A DNA stretch of 35,077 nucleotides from Candidatus Shapirobacteria bacterium (lineage in GTDB: Bacteria > Patescibacteriota > Microgenomatia > UBA12405), in contig JAGOQF010000007.1 in assembly GCA_017991615.1 (NCBI GenBank), positions 1 through 35,077 of the forward strand, read 5' to 3'. The translations under genes were made by a program, and so were the position numbers. Below the pieces are notes generated by a model that did no database searches, was not told the DNA's origin, and was given only the letters and a program-made list of their open reading frames with translations. Of this stretch, positions 1 to 6,201 are shown piece after piece. Each line of letters starts with the position of its first letter. Position 1 is the first letter of the stretch.

Positions 1-185
1 ATCTTAAACCTTCCGATAGGGGAGAAATAGAAATTACCGACATCAACCGGATTTATTTAGAAAAAGGTCAATTGCAGGTCAACGTTTTTGATTCTTTATG
101 GGAAGATGCTGGCACTTTTGACAGCCTGCTTCATGTCAGTAATATTATGGCCGAAAAAGAACGAGCTAAACAGTCACAAGGCTAA
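1..185 (+). CDS. Sugar-nucleotide nucleotidyltransferase, 3' end only (RmlA-like)
   Basis: Only the last 60 codons are inside the window (reading frame begins at base 3, stop TAA 183-185). The visible protein reads LKPSDRGEIEITDINRIYLE and later has a W-x-D-x-GT motif followed by a short helix. This is the C-terminal pattern of glucose-1-phosphate thymidylyltransferase-type enzymes: the RGE-x-EITD stretch and the W-x-DaGT stretch lie in the sugar-binding half. The family joins a sugar-1-phosphate to a nucleotide in the cytoplasm to make precursors of surface polysaccharide. The last 20 bases overlap the 3' end of pyruvate kinase on the other strand. The exact sugar or nucleotide cannot be told from this fragment. 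Confidence 0.8.
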   Translation, partial: LKPSDRGEIEITDINRIYLEKGQLQVNVFDSLWEDAGTFDSLLHVSNIMAEKERAKQSQG

Positions 186-1572
186 TATCGCTGGTTGAAC
201 CGCTTTCCATCCAATTGTTACCATGGATAACTAACAAGTTATCGCCACGTTTAATTAGGTCATTATTTACTAATTCTTCAATCAGTTTTTTTGGCATTTT
301 AAAAGAGGTTTTACCAAATTTCTTTAATATCGGCTTTACTCCGTAACTGATCATCATCCCTTTTAGACTATCTTTTTTATCAGTTACTGCCACCACTGGC
401 AAATTTAGCCTATATCTTGAAAAAATCCTTGCTGTATTACCTGATTGAGTAAAGATTATCACCGCTCCAATTTTTAAATTTTTATTATTATTAACAATTT
501 TTACCGCCGCATCCACCAAAACTTCGGTAGCATTATTGGCTTCAATCTCCAGTTGTCTGACAATATCAGTATTTTCTGAAAAATAGGCTATATCTTTCAT
601 TTCTTTTATAACCTTGATTGGGTGTTTACCTATTGAAGTTTCCTCAGATAACATCAATGCATCAGTTCCGTCAAAGATAGCATTAGAAACATCTGTTGCT
701 TCTGCTCGACTGGGACGGTTATTTTTTACCATTGATATCAACATTTGAGTGGCCACAATTACTGGTTTACTGTCTATCCGGCACAGATCGATAATTTTTT
801 TCTGCCAAAAAGCTAATTCTCTGGTTGGCACTTCAATTCCCAAATCACCTCTGGCAATCATAATCCCATCACTGGCACTAATAATTTCATCAATATATTT
901 AATCGCCCTCATATTTTCTATCTTACCGATCACTTTAATCGGTAAATTCATCTTTTTAAGCAATTCTTTCAGTACTTCTATATCTCTCCTGTCTCTGACA
1001 AAAGACAAGGCAATATAATCCGGTTTAATTTCGTCTATTCTTACCATAGCTTCCTTATCCCTGTCTGCTAGTATTGGTAATCTAATTTCCTCAGACAACA
1101 AATTTAAACTTTTTCTGTTTTTAACCACAAAATCAGACTCGGCTCTAACTTTGGCTCCATACAAATCTTTCTTAATCACTGTTAGCTCCACATCCCCATC
1201 ATTTAAAAATATTTTTTCACCCTTCTTAATAAATTTAACCACCGATGTCGGATTAGCTTTAATAATTATTTTATTGTCTCTAAATCTGGATCCAATCCAA
1301 AAATAGTCTCCTTTTTTAATCTCCACATCCTCGCCATCCTTGGTTTCCACCCTTATTTCCGGCCCTTGAAAGTCCACCATCACCGCTACTCTTTTCTTTA
1401 TTTTTTTTGCCACTTCCCTCAACCGTTTAATCGTATTTCTGTGCCACTCAAAACTATTATGTTTTAAATTAAATCTAAAAATATCCACTCCTTGAATTAT
1501 CATTTGCTCCAATACCGCTTCCGAATCTGATGCCGGTCCGACAGTGGCAATTATTTTAGTTTTTTTGTCCAT
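166..1572 (-). CDS. pyk: Pyruvate kinase
   Basis: 468 aa, normal length for a pyruvate kinase without the extra C-terminal domain. The enzyme transfers phosphate from phosphoenolpyruvate to ADP, the last ATP-yielding step of glycolysis, in the cytoplasm. Visible motifs: TKIIATVGPAS near residue 5, GPEIR at 70-74, the B domain at about 75-165, KIEN around K217, ARGDLGIE at 240-247, ATQML at 274-278, RPSRAEATDVSNA and DGTDALMLS up to about 309. The active-site stretch around residue 33 is FRFNLKHN, so the usual R-x-N-x-SHG is changed after the Arg and Asn. The ATG at 1572 is favoured because a TATTAT -10 box (1580-1585) lies exactly 7 bases upstream, implying a leaderless mRNA. The 3' end overlaps the nucleotidyltransferase gene by 20 bases. 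Confidence 0.96.
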   Translation of the reverse strand: MDKKTKIIATVGPASDSEAVLEQMIIQGVDIFRFNLKHNSFEWHRNTIKRLREVAKKIKKRVAVMVDFQGPEIRVETKDGEDVEIKKGDYFWIGSRFRDNKIIIKANPTSVVKFIKKGEKIFLNDGDVELTVIKKDLYGAKVRAESDFVVKNRKSLNLLSEEIRLPILADRDKEAMVRIDEIKPDYIALSFVRDRRDIEVLKELLKKMNLPIKVIGKIENMRAIKYIDEIISASDGIMIARGDLGIEVPTRELAFWQKKIIDLCRIDSKPVIVATQMLISMVKNNRPSRAEATDVSNAIFDGTDALMLSEETSIGKHPIKVIKEMKDIAYFSENTDIVRQLEIEANNATEVLVDAAVKIVNNNKNLKIGAVIIFTQSGNTARIFSRYRLNLPVVAVTDKKDSLKGMMISYGVKPILKKFGKTSFKMPKKLIEELVNNDLIKRGDNLLVIHGNNWMESGSTSDISLVTV

Positions 1573-1645
1573 CTATAAAATAATAACATTATTCTTTTAC
1601 TCTATTTAACCCCTTTACCTTTTGAAATAAATGTTTTATCCTATA

Positions 1646-2063
1646 ACCACTTTCATCCTGAAAGTAACAGGAACATTAAAAAGAAAAGAAAGTGGTGATT
1701 CCGTTGGTGTAGTTGTTTAAAAACTATCTATATCTAATTTTAAAGGAAGAGGTGATGTAGTGTTCGATCTAAAAATTATTTTCCATCCTAAGCTGGCTTT
1801 TGCTGGCACTGTTGTGGAAGAAGATCGGGCCCTCATAGTGTCTGATAACCATAAGAACTCAGACACTTTTCATCACCCGATACCACCCTAAATGGTATTT
1901 GGGTGAAGGGACATAAAAACCGAGTTTCGACGAACTGACAGTCACAAAGCGTGACCCCAATTAATCCCACCCCAAAACACATTTCTTTTTTTTCTACCTG
2001 TTAACCGACTGGCCTGGAGCTAGATTTTTGCATCTTGCAACTATCTTTCTTCCAGGCCTTTTT
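1646..2063 (+). ncRNA. Candidate structured non-coding RNA, unassigned
   Basis: Most of this 490-base gap lacks a convincing protein but can fold extensively. Stems I can see by eye: 1646-1654 with 1688-1696 (9 perfect pairs, ACCACTTTC/GAAAGTGGT); 1765-1770 with 1822-1827, enclosing 1781-1785 with 1815-1819; 1838-1845 with 1859-1866 (8 perfect pairs); 1873-1878 with 1901-1906, enclosing 1880-1885 with 1893-1898; 1941-1945 with 1951-1955; and a closing 8-bp GC-rich hairpin 2011-2018/2051-2058 followed by five T. The T run sets the strand as +. I looked for hallmarks of RNase P RNA, tmRNA, SRP RNA and group I/II introns and did not find them. The 5' end is uncertain; TTGAAA (1622-1627) and TATAAC (1642-1647) are a poorly spaced promoter guess. 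A GTG-started 43-codon frame at 1760-1891 is the main alternative reading. Confidence 0.5.
2011..2063 (+). terminator. Intrinsic terminator-like hairpin
   Basis: GGCCTGGA (2011-2018) pairs perfectly with TCCAGGCC (2051-2058), and TTTTT follows at 2059-2063. A smaller inner hairpin, TTGCA/TGCAA, sits in the loop. It would end a + strand transcript from the structured region upstream. The T run reaches into the stop codon of the convergent yjjX-like gene. On the minus strand the hairpin is not followed by T, so it does not look bidirectional. Confidence 0.7.
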
Positions 2064-2580
2064 ACTTAATTATTCCTGATTCAACCAAGTAATTAGCTAT
2101 ACAAGTCTCAATTGAAATCTCAATTAGTGGTTTTCTAGTTTTCAAAACCATCCCTAAATAATAGTTCGGCAAACTAGGATTTTTTTGTAAAAATTCATCT
2201 ACATATTCACTCAAATACTTACCACTATTCAATATCTCTTTATGAAATTTCGGTAAAATCAATTGGTGAGATTTTGCTGACACTACTTTTATATTTTTAT
2301 CTACAATAGTTGTCCAACAAAATGTTTTAATCACTCCATTTTGATAACGGTTGTAACCCACTTCAATTCCCATTCCAATATCACTATCATCTACTAGTTC
2401 CAAAGCATTTTTAGCCCGATTTATTGACCCTAATTTAGTTTCTTTACTTGACATTGGTTGAGCCGAAACCCCGCTTGAAACTTCCACACTATTTATTGTT
2501 GTCTTTAAACCAAATTTCTTTATAACTTCATCAAGTACTTCTAATTTATTTCTAGACGTTGTCCCCACCGCTATTTTCAT
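2062..2580 (-). CDS. yjjX: Inosine/xanthosine triphosphatase, YjjX/DUF84 family
   Basis: 172 aa. The family hydrolyses non-canonical purine nucleoside triphosphates (ITP, XTP) and so keeps them out of RNA and DNA. Visible signature: an N-terminal VGTTSRNKLE strand-loop, then SGVSAQPMSSKET and GSINRAKNA near residues 36-60, and GMGIEVGYN near 72-80, matching the SGV-x-x-QP-x-x-x-ET, R-x-x-NA and E-x-G pattern of the family. A GTG one codon upstream is possible, but the ATG at 2580 is preferred: TATAAT at 2588-2593 lies 7 bases before it. The product is AT-rich compared with the core genes. It ends against the terminator of the candidate RNA. Confidence 0.87.
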   Translation of the reverse strand: MKIAVGTTSRNKLEVLDEVIKKFGLKTTINSVEVSSGVSAQPMSSKETKLGSINRAKNALELVDDSDIGMGIEVGYNRYQNGVIKTFCWTTIVDKNIKVVSAKSHQLILPKFHKEILNSGKYLSEYVDEFLQKNPSLPNYYLGMVLKTRKPLIEISIETCIANYLVESGIIK

Positions 2581-2743
2581 CACAAATATTATATCTCAAA
2601 GTGTTATCTTACATCACACTAATTAAAAACAAACCATAGTTTTTCCTTCTCTACATTCATATTATTAAAAATAAATTTATTCTGTATAAATACAAAAATC
2701 TAAGCCCTAATCAAACATTTTTTGCAATTCTTCTTTTTTAAAC

Positions 2744-3586
2744 CTACTTAATTACAAATTTATTATCACCTTCCACGTCTACCATCAAAGTATTAATCTC
2801 TTGAACAGGCCCACTTATCATCGCATTTCCAAATCTTGACCCGTCAAACTCAACAGAAACTTTTATTGGTAAACCAGATGGTTGAATAATTGACACATCT
2901 TTAATACTCCCACCAGAGTTTAAAGCCAAACACATACCCAACGCTGTAGTCCCACTTCCACAAGCAGTTTCATAAAAAATAGTATTTATATCTCTCACAT
3001 AAACTACAGGTGAAATTTCAAAACCTTCTTGATTCTTAGATACAAATATTACACCAGCAGCAGGATAATTATCTATCTTCTTTTCCTTTATAATACTCAT
3101 ACCTAATGACTTAACCTCTTCATTATTCAATCCATCAATTTTGTTACTATCAAAATCTATATAATGAACAATCCCTTCCATTTTGACTAAACAATTCTTG
3201 GTATTAGGAGCATCAAAAACTATATTTGAAACTTCAGAATATATTGGCATTTGAGCAAAAGCCTCCAGATTTTCCGTAACACCTGCTTTTAATTTTTTAT
3301 CTACCCCTGAAACTTTTATATCTATTGTTCCAGGTTTACCTCCCAAGATTATCCAAGCAGAACTCCTAGTTGCATTTCCACAAAATTCTCCACCAGCCAT
3401 TGTCAATTCAGCATTATTGATATCAGTATTTATAAAACCAACCTGTTCAATATTTGGATAACATTCCATTAAAAAATCATTTAGTTTTTTTCTTTCATCC
3501 AAAGACTCAACATTTTTAATACACAATGCTGTATCATTTCCCCCAGACCTAATACAAACCACCTTTATAGACGAACAATTTTTCAT
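2744..3586 (-). CDS. Diaminopimelate-epimerase-fold amino-acid racemase, resembling CntK histidine racemase
   Basis: 280 aa, right for a two-lobed DapF-fold enzyme. The family racemises an amino-acid alpha carbon with two cysteines and no cofactor. Both are present: C69 in GGEFCGNATRS and C209 in YETACGSGT. The surroundings differ from classical DapF. EQVGF (47-51), M-x-GGEFCGNAT and KVSG (91-94) are closer to my memory of staphylococcal CntK, the histidine racemase of staphylopine synthesis, than to DapF. No other lysine or opine-metallophore gene is in the window, so the substrate is open. It starts 57 bases from the divergent histidine leader/tRNA-His unit. A TATAAT at 3595-3600 lies 8 bases before its ATG. 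Fold and catalytic pair are secure; histidine specificity is inference. Confidence 0.75.
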   Translation of the reverse strand: MKNCSSIKVVCIRSGGNDTALCIKNVESLDERKKLNDFLMECYPNIEQVGFINTDINNAELTMAGGEFCGNATRSSAWIILGGKPGTIDIKVSGVDKKLKAGVTENLEAFAQMPIYSEVSNIVFDAPNTKNCLVKMEGIVHYIDFDSNKIDGLNNEEVKSLGMSIIKEKKIDNYPAAGVIFVSKNQEGFEISPVVYVRDINTIFYETACGSGTTALGMCLALNSGGSIKDVSIIQPSGLPIKVSVEFDGSRFGNAMISGPVQEINTLMVDVEGDNKFVIK

Positions 3587-3608
3587 TCCTTTTAATTATA
3601 AAATTTAT

Positions 3609-3636
3609 TTGACAAAAATAATGAATTTGCTATCAT
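3609..3636 (+). promoter_or_regulatory. Strong promoter of the histidine leader / tRNA-His unit
   Basis: Consensus TTGACA -35 (3609-3614), 16-base spacer, TATCAT -10 (3631-3636) preceded by TGC, an extended -10. The expected start of transcription is about 3642-3644, exactly at the ATG of the leader ORF, so the leader would be translated without a 5' untranslated region. It is divergent from, and very close to, the promoter of the racemase gene. Confidence 0.8.
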
Positions 3637-3643
3637 CAGCGTA

Positions 3644-3688
3644 ATGATACAACAAACAAGATTACAAAGACATCATCACGCCAACTAA
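3644..3688 (+). CDS. Histidine leader peptide (14 aa) of an attenuator
   Basis: The ORF encodes MIQQTRLQRHHHAN and stops with TAA at 3686-3688. Three consecutive His codons (CAT CAT CAC, 3671-3679) lie just before the attenuator hairpins, as in his-operon leaders of other bacteria. Its ATG is 7 bases after the -10 box, the same leaderless spacing seen before many genes here. A ribosome waiting for charged tRNA-His at 3671-3679 would cover segment 1 (3679-3684) but not segment 2. A ribosome at the stop codon would cover segment 2. No Shine-Dalgarno sequence is present. The peptide itself probably has no function beyond being translated. Confidence 0.75.
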   Translation: MIQQTRLQRHHHAN

Positions 3689-3737
3689 TTGGCGGGTCTT
3701 TTCTTGTTTATTTATACCCGCCATTGGCGGGTTTTTT
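3679..3737 (+). promoter_or_regulatory. Transcription attenuator in front of tRNA-His
   Basis: Four segments with exclusive pairings. 1:2 is CGCCAA (3679-3684) with TTGGCG (3689-3694), loop CTAA. 2:3 is TGGCGGGT (3690-3697) with ACCCGCCA (3716-3723), 8 perfect pairs. 3:4 is CCCGCC (3717-3722) with GGCGGG (3726-3731), loop ATT, followed by six T (3732-3737), an intrinsic terminator. Segment 1 overlaps the last codons of the leader ORF. The next gene, 14 bases on, is tRNA-His, and no other + strand gene lies upstream that would need a terminator. The predicted logic is that ribosome stalling at His codons frees segment 2, forms 2:3 and lets transcription reach the tRNA. The alternative is two unrelated GC-rich palindromes, which do occur elsewhere in the window. 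Confidence 0.7.
3717..3737 (+). terminator. Terminator arm (3:4) of the attenuator
   Basis: A 6-bp all-GC stem with a 3-base loop and a run of six T. It stands between promoter 3609-3636 and the tRNA, so tRNA-His can be made from that promoter only by read-through. Confidence 0.75.
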
Positions 3738-3750
3738 AGTATCAAAATAT

Positions 3751-3825
3751 GGTGGTATTAGCTCAATTGGTTAGAGCGCAGCTCTGTGAAAGCTGAGGTT
3801 GACGGTTCAAATCCGTTATACCACC
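3751..3825 (+). tRNA. tRNA-His (anticodon GTG)
   Basis: Acceptor GTGGTAT (3752-3758) pairs with ATACCAC (3818-3824). D stem GCTC/GAGC, anticodon stem CAGCT/AGCTG around loop CTGTGAA (anticodon GTG), T arm with TTCAAAT. It shows the two identity marks of tRNA-His: an extra G at -1 (3751) and discriminator C73 (3825), which can pair. CCA is not encoded, so it must be added enzymatically. It lies 14 bases after the T run of a His-codon attenuator, which suggests its supply is self-regulated. Confidence 0.97.
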
Positions 3826-4006
3826 CTAAAAGTCATTAAGCTTGTGAAAAATACAGATTGGAGTTATAAGGTCGGCTACTGACCTTAAATACTCAAAAAT
3901 AGCCAATAAATATTTGGTTCACAAAAAAGATTGGTTATTGGTGTAAAAACACCTCAAGAAGCAGTTACTAAAGTTATAATTAAAGCTAAAGAATATATTC
4001 AAAAAT
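3826..4006 (+). other. Spacer between tRNA-His and the M20 peptidase gene
   Basis: Contains a hairpin AAGGTC (3868-3873)/GACCTT (3881-3886) with a 7-base loop but no T run, so at most a processing or weak termination signal. TATATT at 3994-3999 lies 7 bases before the peptidase ATG, so that gene may have its own leaderless promoter. An open frame without ATG runs from about 3910 to 4014 and ends by overlapping the peptidase start; it reads like a degraded gene tail but I cannot name it. Confidence 0.5.
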
Positions 4007-5140
4007 ATGGATAAAAACCCCACCATAATCATCTTAAAAAATCTAATCAAAGTTCCTTCTTATTACGAAGATGATTGTAATGAATCAGCGTTGATCGATT
4101 TTATTCTTAATTTTATTAAACAAAATACTAAATACAAATATGTCGTTCAAAAAGTTGATGGTGACAGAAAGAATATTTTGGTTTTTAACAAACCCAATCC
4201 TAAAATAGCTTTGTTTGGCCACATGGACACGGTTTTACCAAAAGCTGACACTAAAAATCCTTTTACTCCAAGAATAATTGGTAATAAAATCTATGGCTTA
4301 GGTGCCGTCGATATGAAAAGTGGTTTGGCAATTATGCTCAACTTAGCCCAAGAAATTAGTAATGATGATTTAGCCTTTATTTTTTCAGTGGACGAAGAAT
4401 ATGAATTTAAAGGTGCTCAAAAACTTAAAAATTATTCCAATTTTAAACCTAAATTTATTATAAATCTTGAGCCGACTGATAATAAAATCCTCAATGGCTG
4501 TCGGGGAATTACTGAATTTAGTTTTATTGTTCACGGTAAATCAGTTCACGCCGGTCGAAAAATATTTGGTATTAATGCTATTGAAAAATCGGTCGAGCTA
4601 ATAAATCTTTTTCAAAAAGAATTAACTAAAATTGATTTGCCTAATGCTGGTAAAACTTCAGTAAATTTATCATATATACATGGAGGTACTCTTAAAGTTA
4701 CTCAAAATGGTCAAGAAATTAGTGGTTTAGGTATGATAGTTCCAAATTATGCTGAAATTAATTGTGAAATTAGAGTTGGTAACCCTAAAATCACCCCAAA
4801 ATATATTCAAAATCAACTAAATCAAATTGCTAAAAACATTGGTATTAAAGTAAATAACTTTAATTTTAAATTTTATTTGGGTTCTATGTTAACTCCAAAA
4901 TCAAAATTAAAAAATTTTGAAAACACTTTAAAAGATTTGAAACAAAAAGTTGAATATGCCGATATTAGTTTATCTGGTTTTTATGAAGTTCAACTTTTGC
5001 AAGAAAAATGGAATAGTGATTGTCTGATTTTTGGACCTGGTCCAATAGCTATGTCTCACGCAGTTGACGAATATGCTGATATTGATTCAATTGTCCAAGC
5101 CGAAAAAGTTATTAAAAGATACATAGAAAAAACTGTTTAG
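4007..5140 (+). CDS. M20-family zinc metallopeptidase (DapE/ArgE/carboxypeptidase type)
   Basis: 377 aa, normal for M20. The family removes terminal residues or acyl groups from small peptides and N-acyl amino acids with two zinc ions. All the metal/catalytic stations are visible: H72 and D74 in GHMDTV, D102 in GAVDMKSG, the catalytic pair E130-E131 in DEEYEF, E155 in LEPTD, and H351 in SHAVDEY. The dimerisation domain sits between about 170 and 290. It follows tRNA-His, and read-through of the His attenuator could reach it, but a TATATT 7 bases before the ATG suggests an independent promoter. Substrate is unknown; lysine or arginine synthesis genes are absent here, so peptide scavenging is more likely than biosynthesis (inference). 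AT-rich codon use. Confidence 0.9.
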   Translation: MDKNPTIIILKNLIKVPSYYEDDCNESALIDFILNFIKQNTKYKYVVQKVDGDRKNILVFNKPNPKIALFGHMDTVLPKADTKNPFTPRIIGNKIYGLGAVDMKSGLAIMLNLAQEISNDDLAFIFSVDEEYEFKGAQKLKNYSNFKPKFIINLEPTDNKILNGCRGITEFSFIVHGKSVHAGRKIFGINAIEKSVELINLFQKELTKIDLPNAGKTSVNLSYIHGGTLKVTQNGQEISGLGMIVPNYAEINCEIRVGNPKITPKYIQNQLNQIAKNIGIKVNNFNFKFYLGSMLTPKSKLKNFENTLKDLKQKVEYADISLSGFYEVQLLQEKWNSDCLIFGPGPIAMSHAVDEYADIDSIVQAEKVIKRYIEKTV

Positions 5141-5163
5141 ATTTTGTTTTGATCTTATTTTTG

Positions 5164-5234
5164 TTGCCCCGCATGGATTCGAACCACAATTACTACGTTC
5201 AGAGCGTAGTGTCCTACCATTAGACGACGGGGCA
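5164..5234 (-). tRNA. tRNA-Gln (anticodon CTG)
   Basis: Read on the minus strand: acceptor TGCCCCG pairs with CGGGGCA, D stem GTCT/GGAC, anticodon stem CTACG/CGTAG around loop CTCTGAA (anticodon CTG), T loop TTCGAAT, discriminator A. CCA is not encoded. The bases at its 5' end (GACGACGGGG on the + strand, 5223-5232) recur at 5336-5345 beside two GC-rich hairpins, described separately. Confidence 0.95.
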
Positions 5235-5298
5235 AGGTTTATTCTAGACTGTATTTTATCTTATCTTTCAAAACTTCTCCATCAATTTGCCTCAAAAA

Positions 5299-5345
5299 TA
5301 CCAGTCGCCTCTTCGGCGACCTGCCGATGAGGCAGGACGACGGGG
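5299..5345 (-). repeat. Broken copy of the tRNA-Gln 5' end split by two GC-rich palindromes
   Basis: On the minus strand the stretch reads CCCCGTCGTC, as in tRNA-Gln, then about 30 bases of palindromes, then TGGTA, which in the tRNA follows almost at once. The palindromes are 5304-5309/5315-5320 (GTCGCC/GGCGAC) and 5320-5325/5331-5336 (CCTGCC/GGCAGG). The halves can also fold alternatively: 5310-region GCCTC with GAGGC around CGGC/GCCG on the minus strand. The break falls after tRNA base pattern CGT, the same place as in the tRNA-Glu case at 22070-22135. Best read as a tRNA fragment carrying an inserted palindromic repeat; a role as leader of tRNA-Gln is possible. Confidence 0.5.
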
Positions 5346-5348
5346 TAG

Positions 5349-5378
5349 TTGTCCATATTATACGACAAATGGTATAAT
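5349..5378 (+). promoter_or_regulatory. Promoter of the 54-aa gene
   Basis: TTGTCC (5349-5354), 18-base spacer, perfect TATAAT (5373-5378). The start ATG is 8 bases downstream, so the mRNA should be leaderless. A minus-strand TATAAT (5357-5362) lies inside it and could drive transcription toward tRNA-Gln. Confidence 0.65.
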
Positions 5379-5386
5379 TTTAACCA

Positions 5387-5551
5387 ATGCAGACTATCGA
5401 AGAACTGATCGCCGATTTAAACCTGACTCCCGATCAAGCTGAAGGGGTCAAAGAATATATTAACAATCTTTTGGTGGAATTGTTGGAAAGCATCAAGCAG
5501 GATCATATTAACAACTTTGACGAAACCATCCATAATCTCAAAACTAGCTAA
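5387..5551 (+). CDS. Small hypothetical protein (54 aa)
   Basis: Starts MQTIEELIADLNLTPDQAEG and ends KTS. It is acidic, predicted largely helical, with heptad-like spacing of Leu and Ile, and no membrane segment or cysteine. It is supported as real by a good promoter ending 8 bases before the ATG, by codon use like the neighbouring core genes, and by an 8-base overlap with the convergent hydrolase gene, which is typical of gene ends here. I do not recognise a family. A small helical partner or regulatory protein is the only guess the sequence allows. Confidence 0.65.
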   Translation: MQTIEELIADLNLTPDQAEGVKEYINNLLVELLESIKQDHINNFDETIHNLKTS

Positions 5552-6179
5552 CATCCAATACATATCTCGGTTTTTCATCTCCGATAGTGGTTTTCTCTCC
5601 ATGACCCGACAATACCATTGTCTCTTCTGGCAGTTTCATCAATCTTTTTAAACTGTCATATATTTTCTTGGTTGATCCGTAAGCAAAGTCGGTTCTGCCT
5701 CTAAATTGTTTGAATAAAGTGTCACCTGAAAATAATATTTTATCTTTTTGAGAATATAAGCACACTGACCCTGGTGTGTGTCCTGGCGTTTTGATGACTT
5801 CCAGTTTTTCTTTTCCAATCCAAACTTCCTTAATTTTTGACAAGTCTTTGTCTATGGTCACTATATTTGGCGTCTCTATTTTTGTTTTTAGAAAATGTTT
5901 GGCAGTTGAGTTTTGCCTTTCTAACAAAAATTTATCCTCACTGCTGACAAATATTGGTACCTGATACATCAGTTTCAAATCCAACGCCGCCAAGCAGTGA
6001 TCAAAATGACCGTGTGTCATCACTATCCCCATCAATTCAATTTGTCTGGCTGTTATTTCCTCAGAAATTGCCACTCCATCATCTGCCGGGTCAATTACTA
6101 TGCCTTTTTTAGTCTTTTCCTCCCAAACCAAATAACAATTTGTTTCCAATTGTCCCAAAATCAATACTTCATACTTCAT
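5544..6179 (-). CDS. Metallo-beta-lactamase-fold hydrolase, glyoxalase II-like (YcbL type)
   Basis: 211 aa from the chosen start. The fold carries two metal ions and hydrolyses thioesters or related bonds; this short form resembles YcbL-type glyoxalase II. Visible metal motifs: THGHFDH, the His of TPGHTPGS, the Asp of FSGDTLF and the His of LSGHGEKT. The sequence begins MKYEVLILGQLETNCYLV, the standard first strand of this subfamily. In-frame Met codons lie upstream (to 6215), but these would overlap the divergent RRM gene. The ATG at 6179 has a TATTAT -10 box 6 bases before it (6186-6191) and is preferred. The two divergent -10 boxes overlap each other at 6185-6191. Confidence 0.88.
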   Translation of the reverse strand: MKYEVLILGQLETNCYLVWEEKTKKGIVIDPADDGVAISEEITARQIELMGIVMTHGHFDHCLAALDLKLMYQVPIFVSSEDKFLLERQNSTAKHFLKTKIETPNIVTIDKDLSKIKEVWIGKEKLEVIKTPGHTPGSVCLYSQKDKILFSGDTLFKQFRGRTDFAYGSTKKIYDSLKRLMKLPEETMVLSGHGEKTTIGDEKPRYVLDVS

Positions 6180-6201
6180 CATAGTATAATAACTCATATT
6201 T

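Noticed and set aside
1760-1891. GTG-started ORF of 43 codons with a good upstream AGGAAGAGGTG
   Set aside because: It lies across several perfect stems of the candidate RNA, Shine-Dalgarno sites are otherwise rare here, and the product matches nothing I know. It remains the main alternative to an RNA gene.
1646-2063. tmRNA, RNase P RNA, SRP RNA or group I/II intron
   Set aside because: I looked for a tRNA-like end with a tag frame, the GAGGAAAGTCC-type P4 segment, the SRP tetraloop region, and intron core motifs, and found none.
3679-3737. Two tandem terminators for an upstream gene
   Set aside because: No + strand gene is upstream; the promoter is immediately before them, and the only thing between is the His-rich ORF. 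The perfect 2:3 pairing is also not expected for independent terminators.
3931-4014. Open frame ending at the M20 start (28 codons from a TTG)
   Set aside because: No ATG, stop codons shortly upstream in the same frame, and no family resemblance; treated as a remnant or chance.
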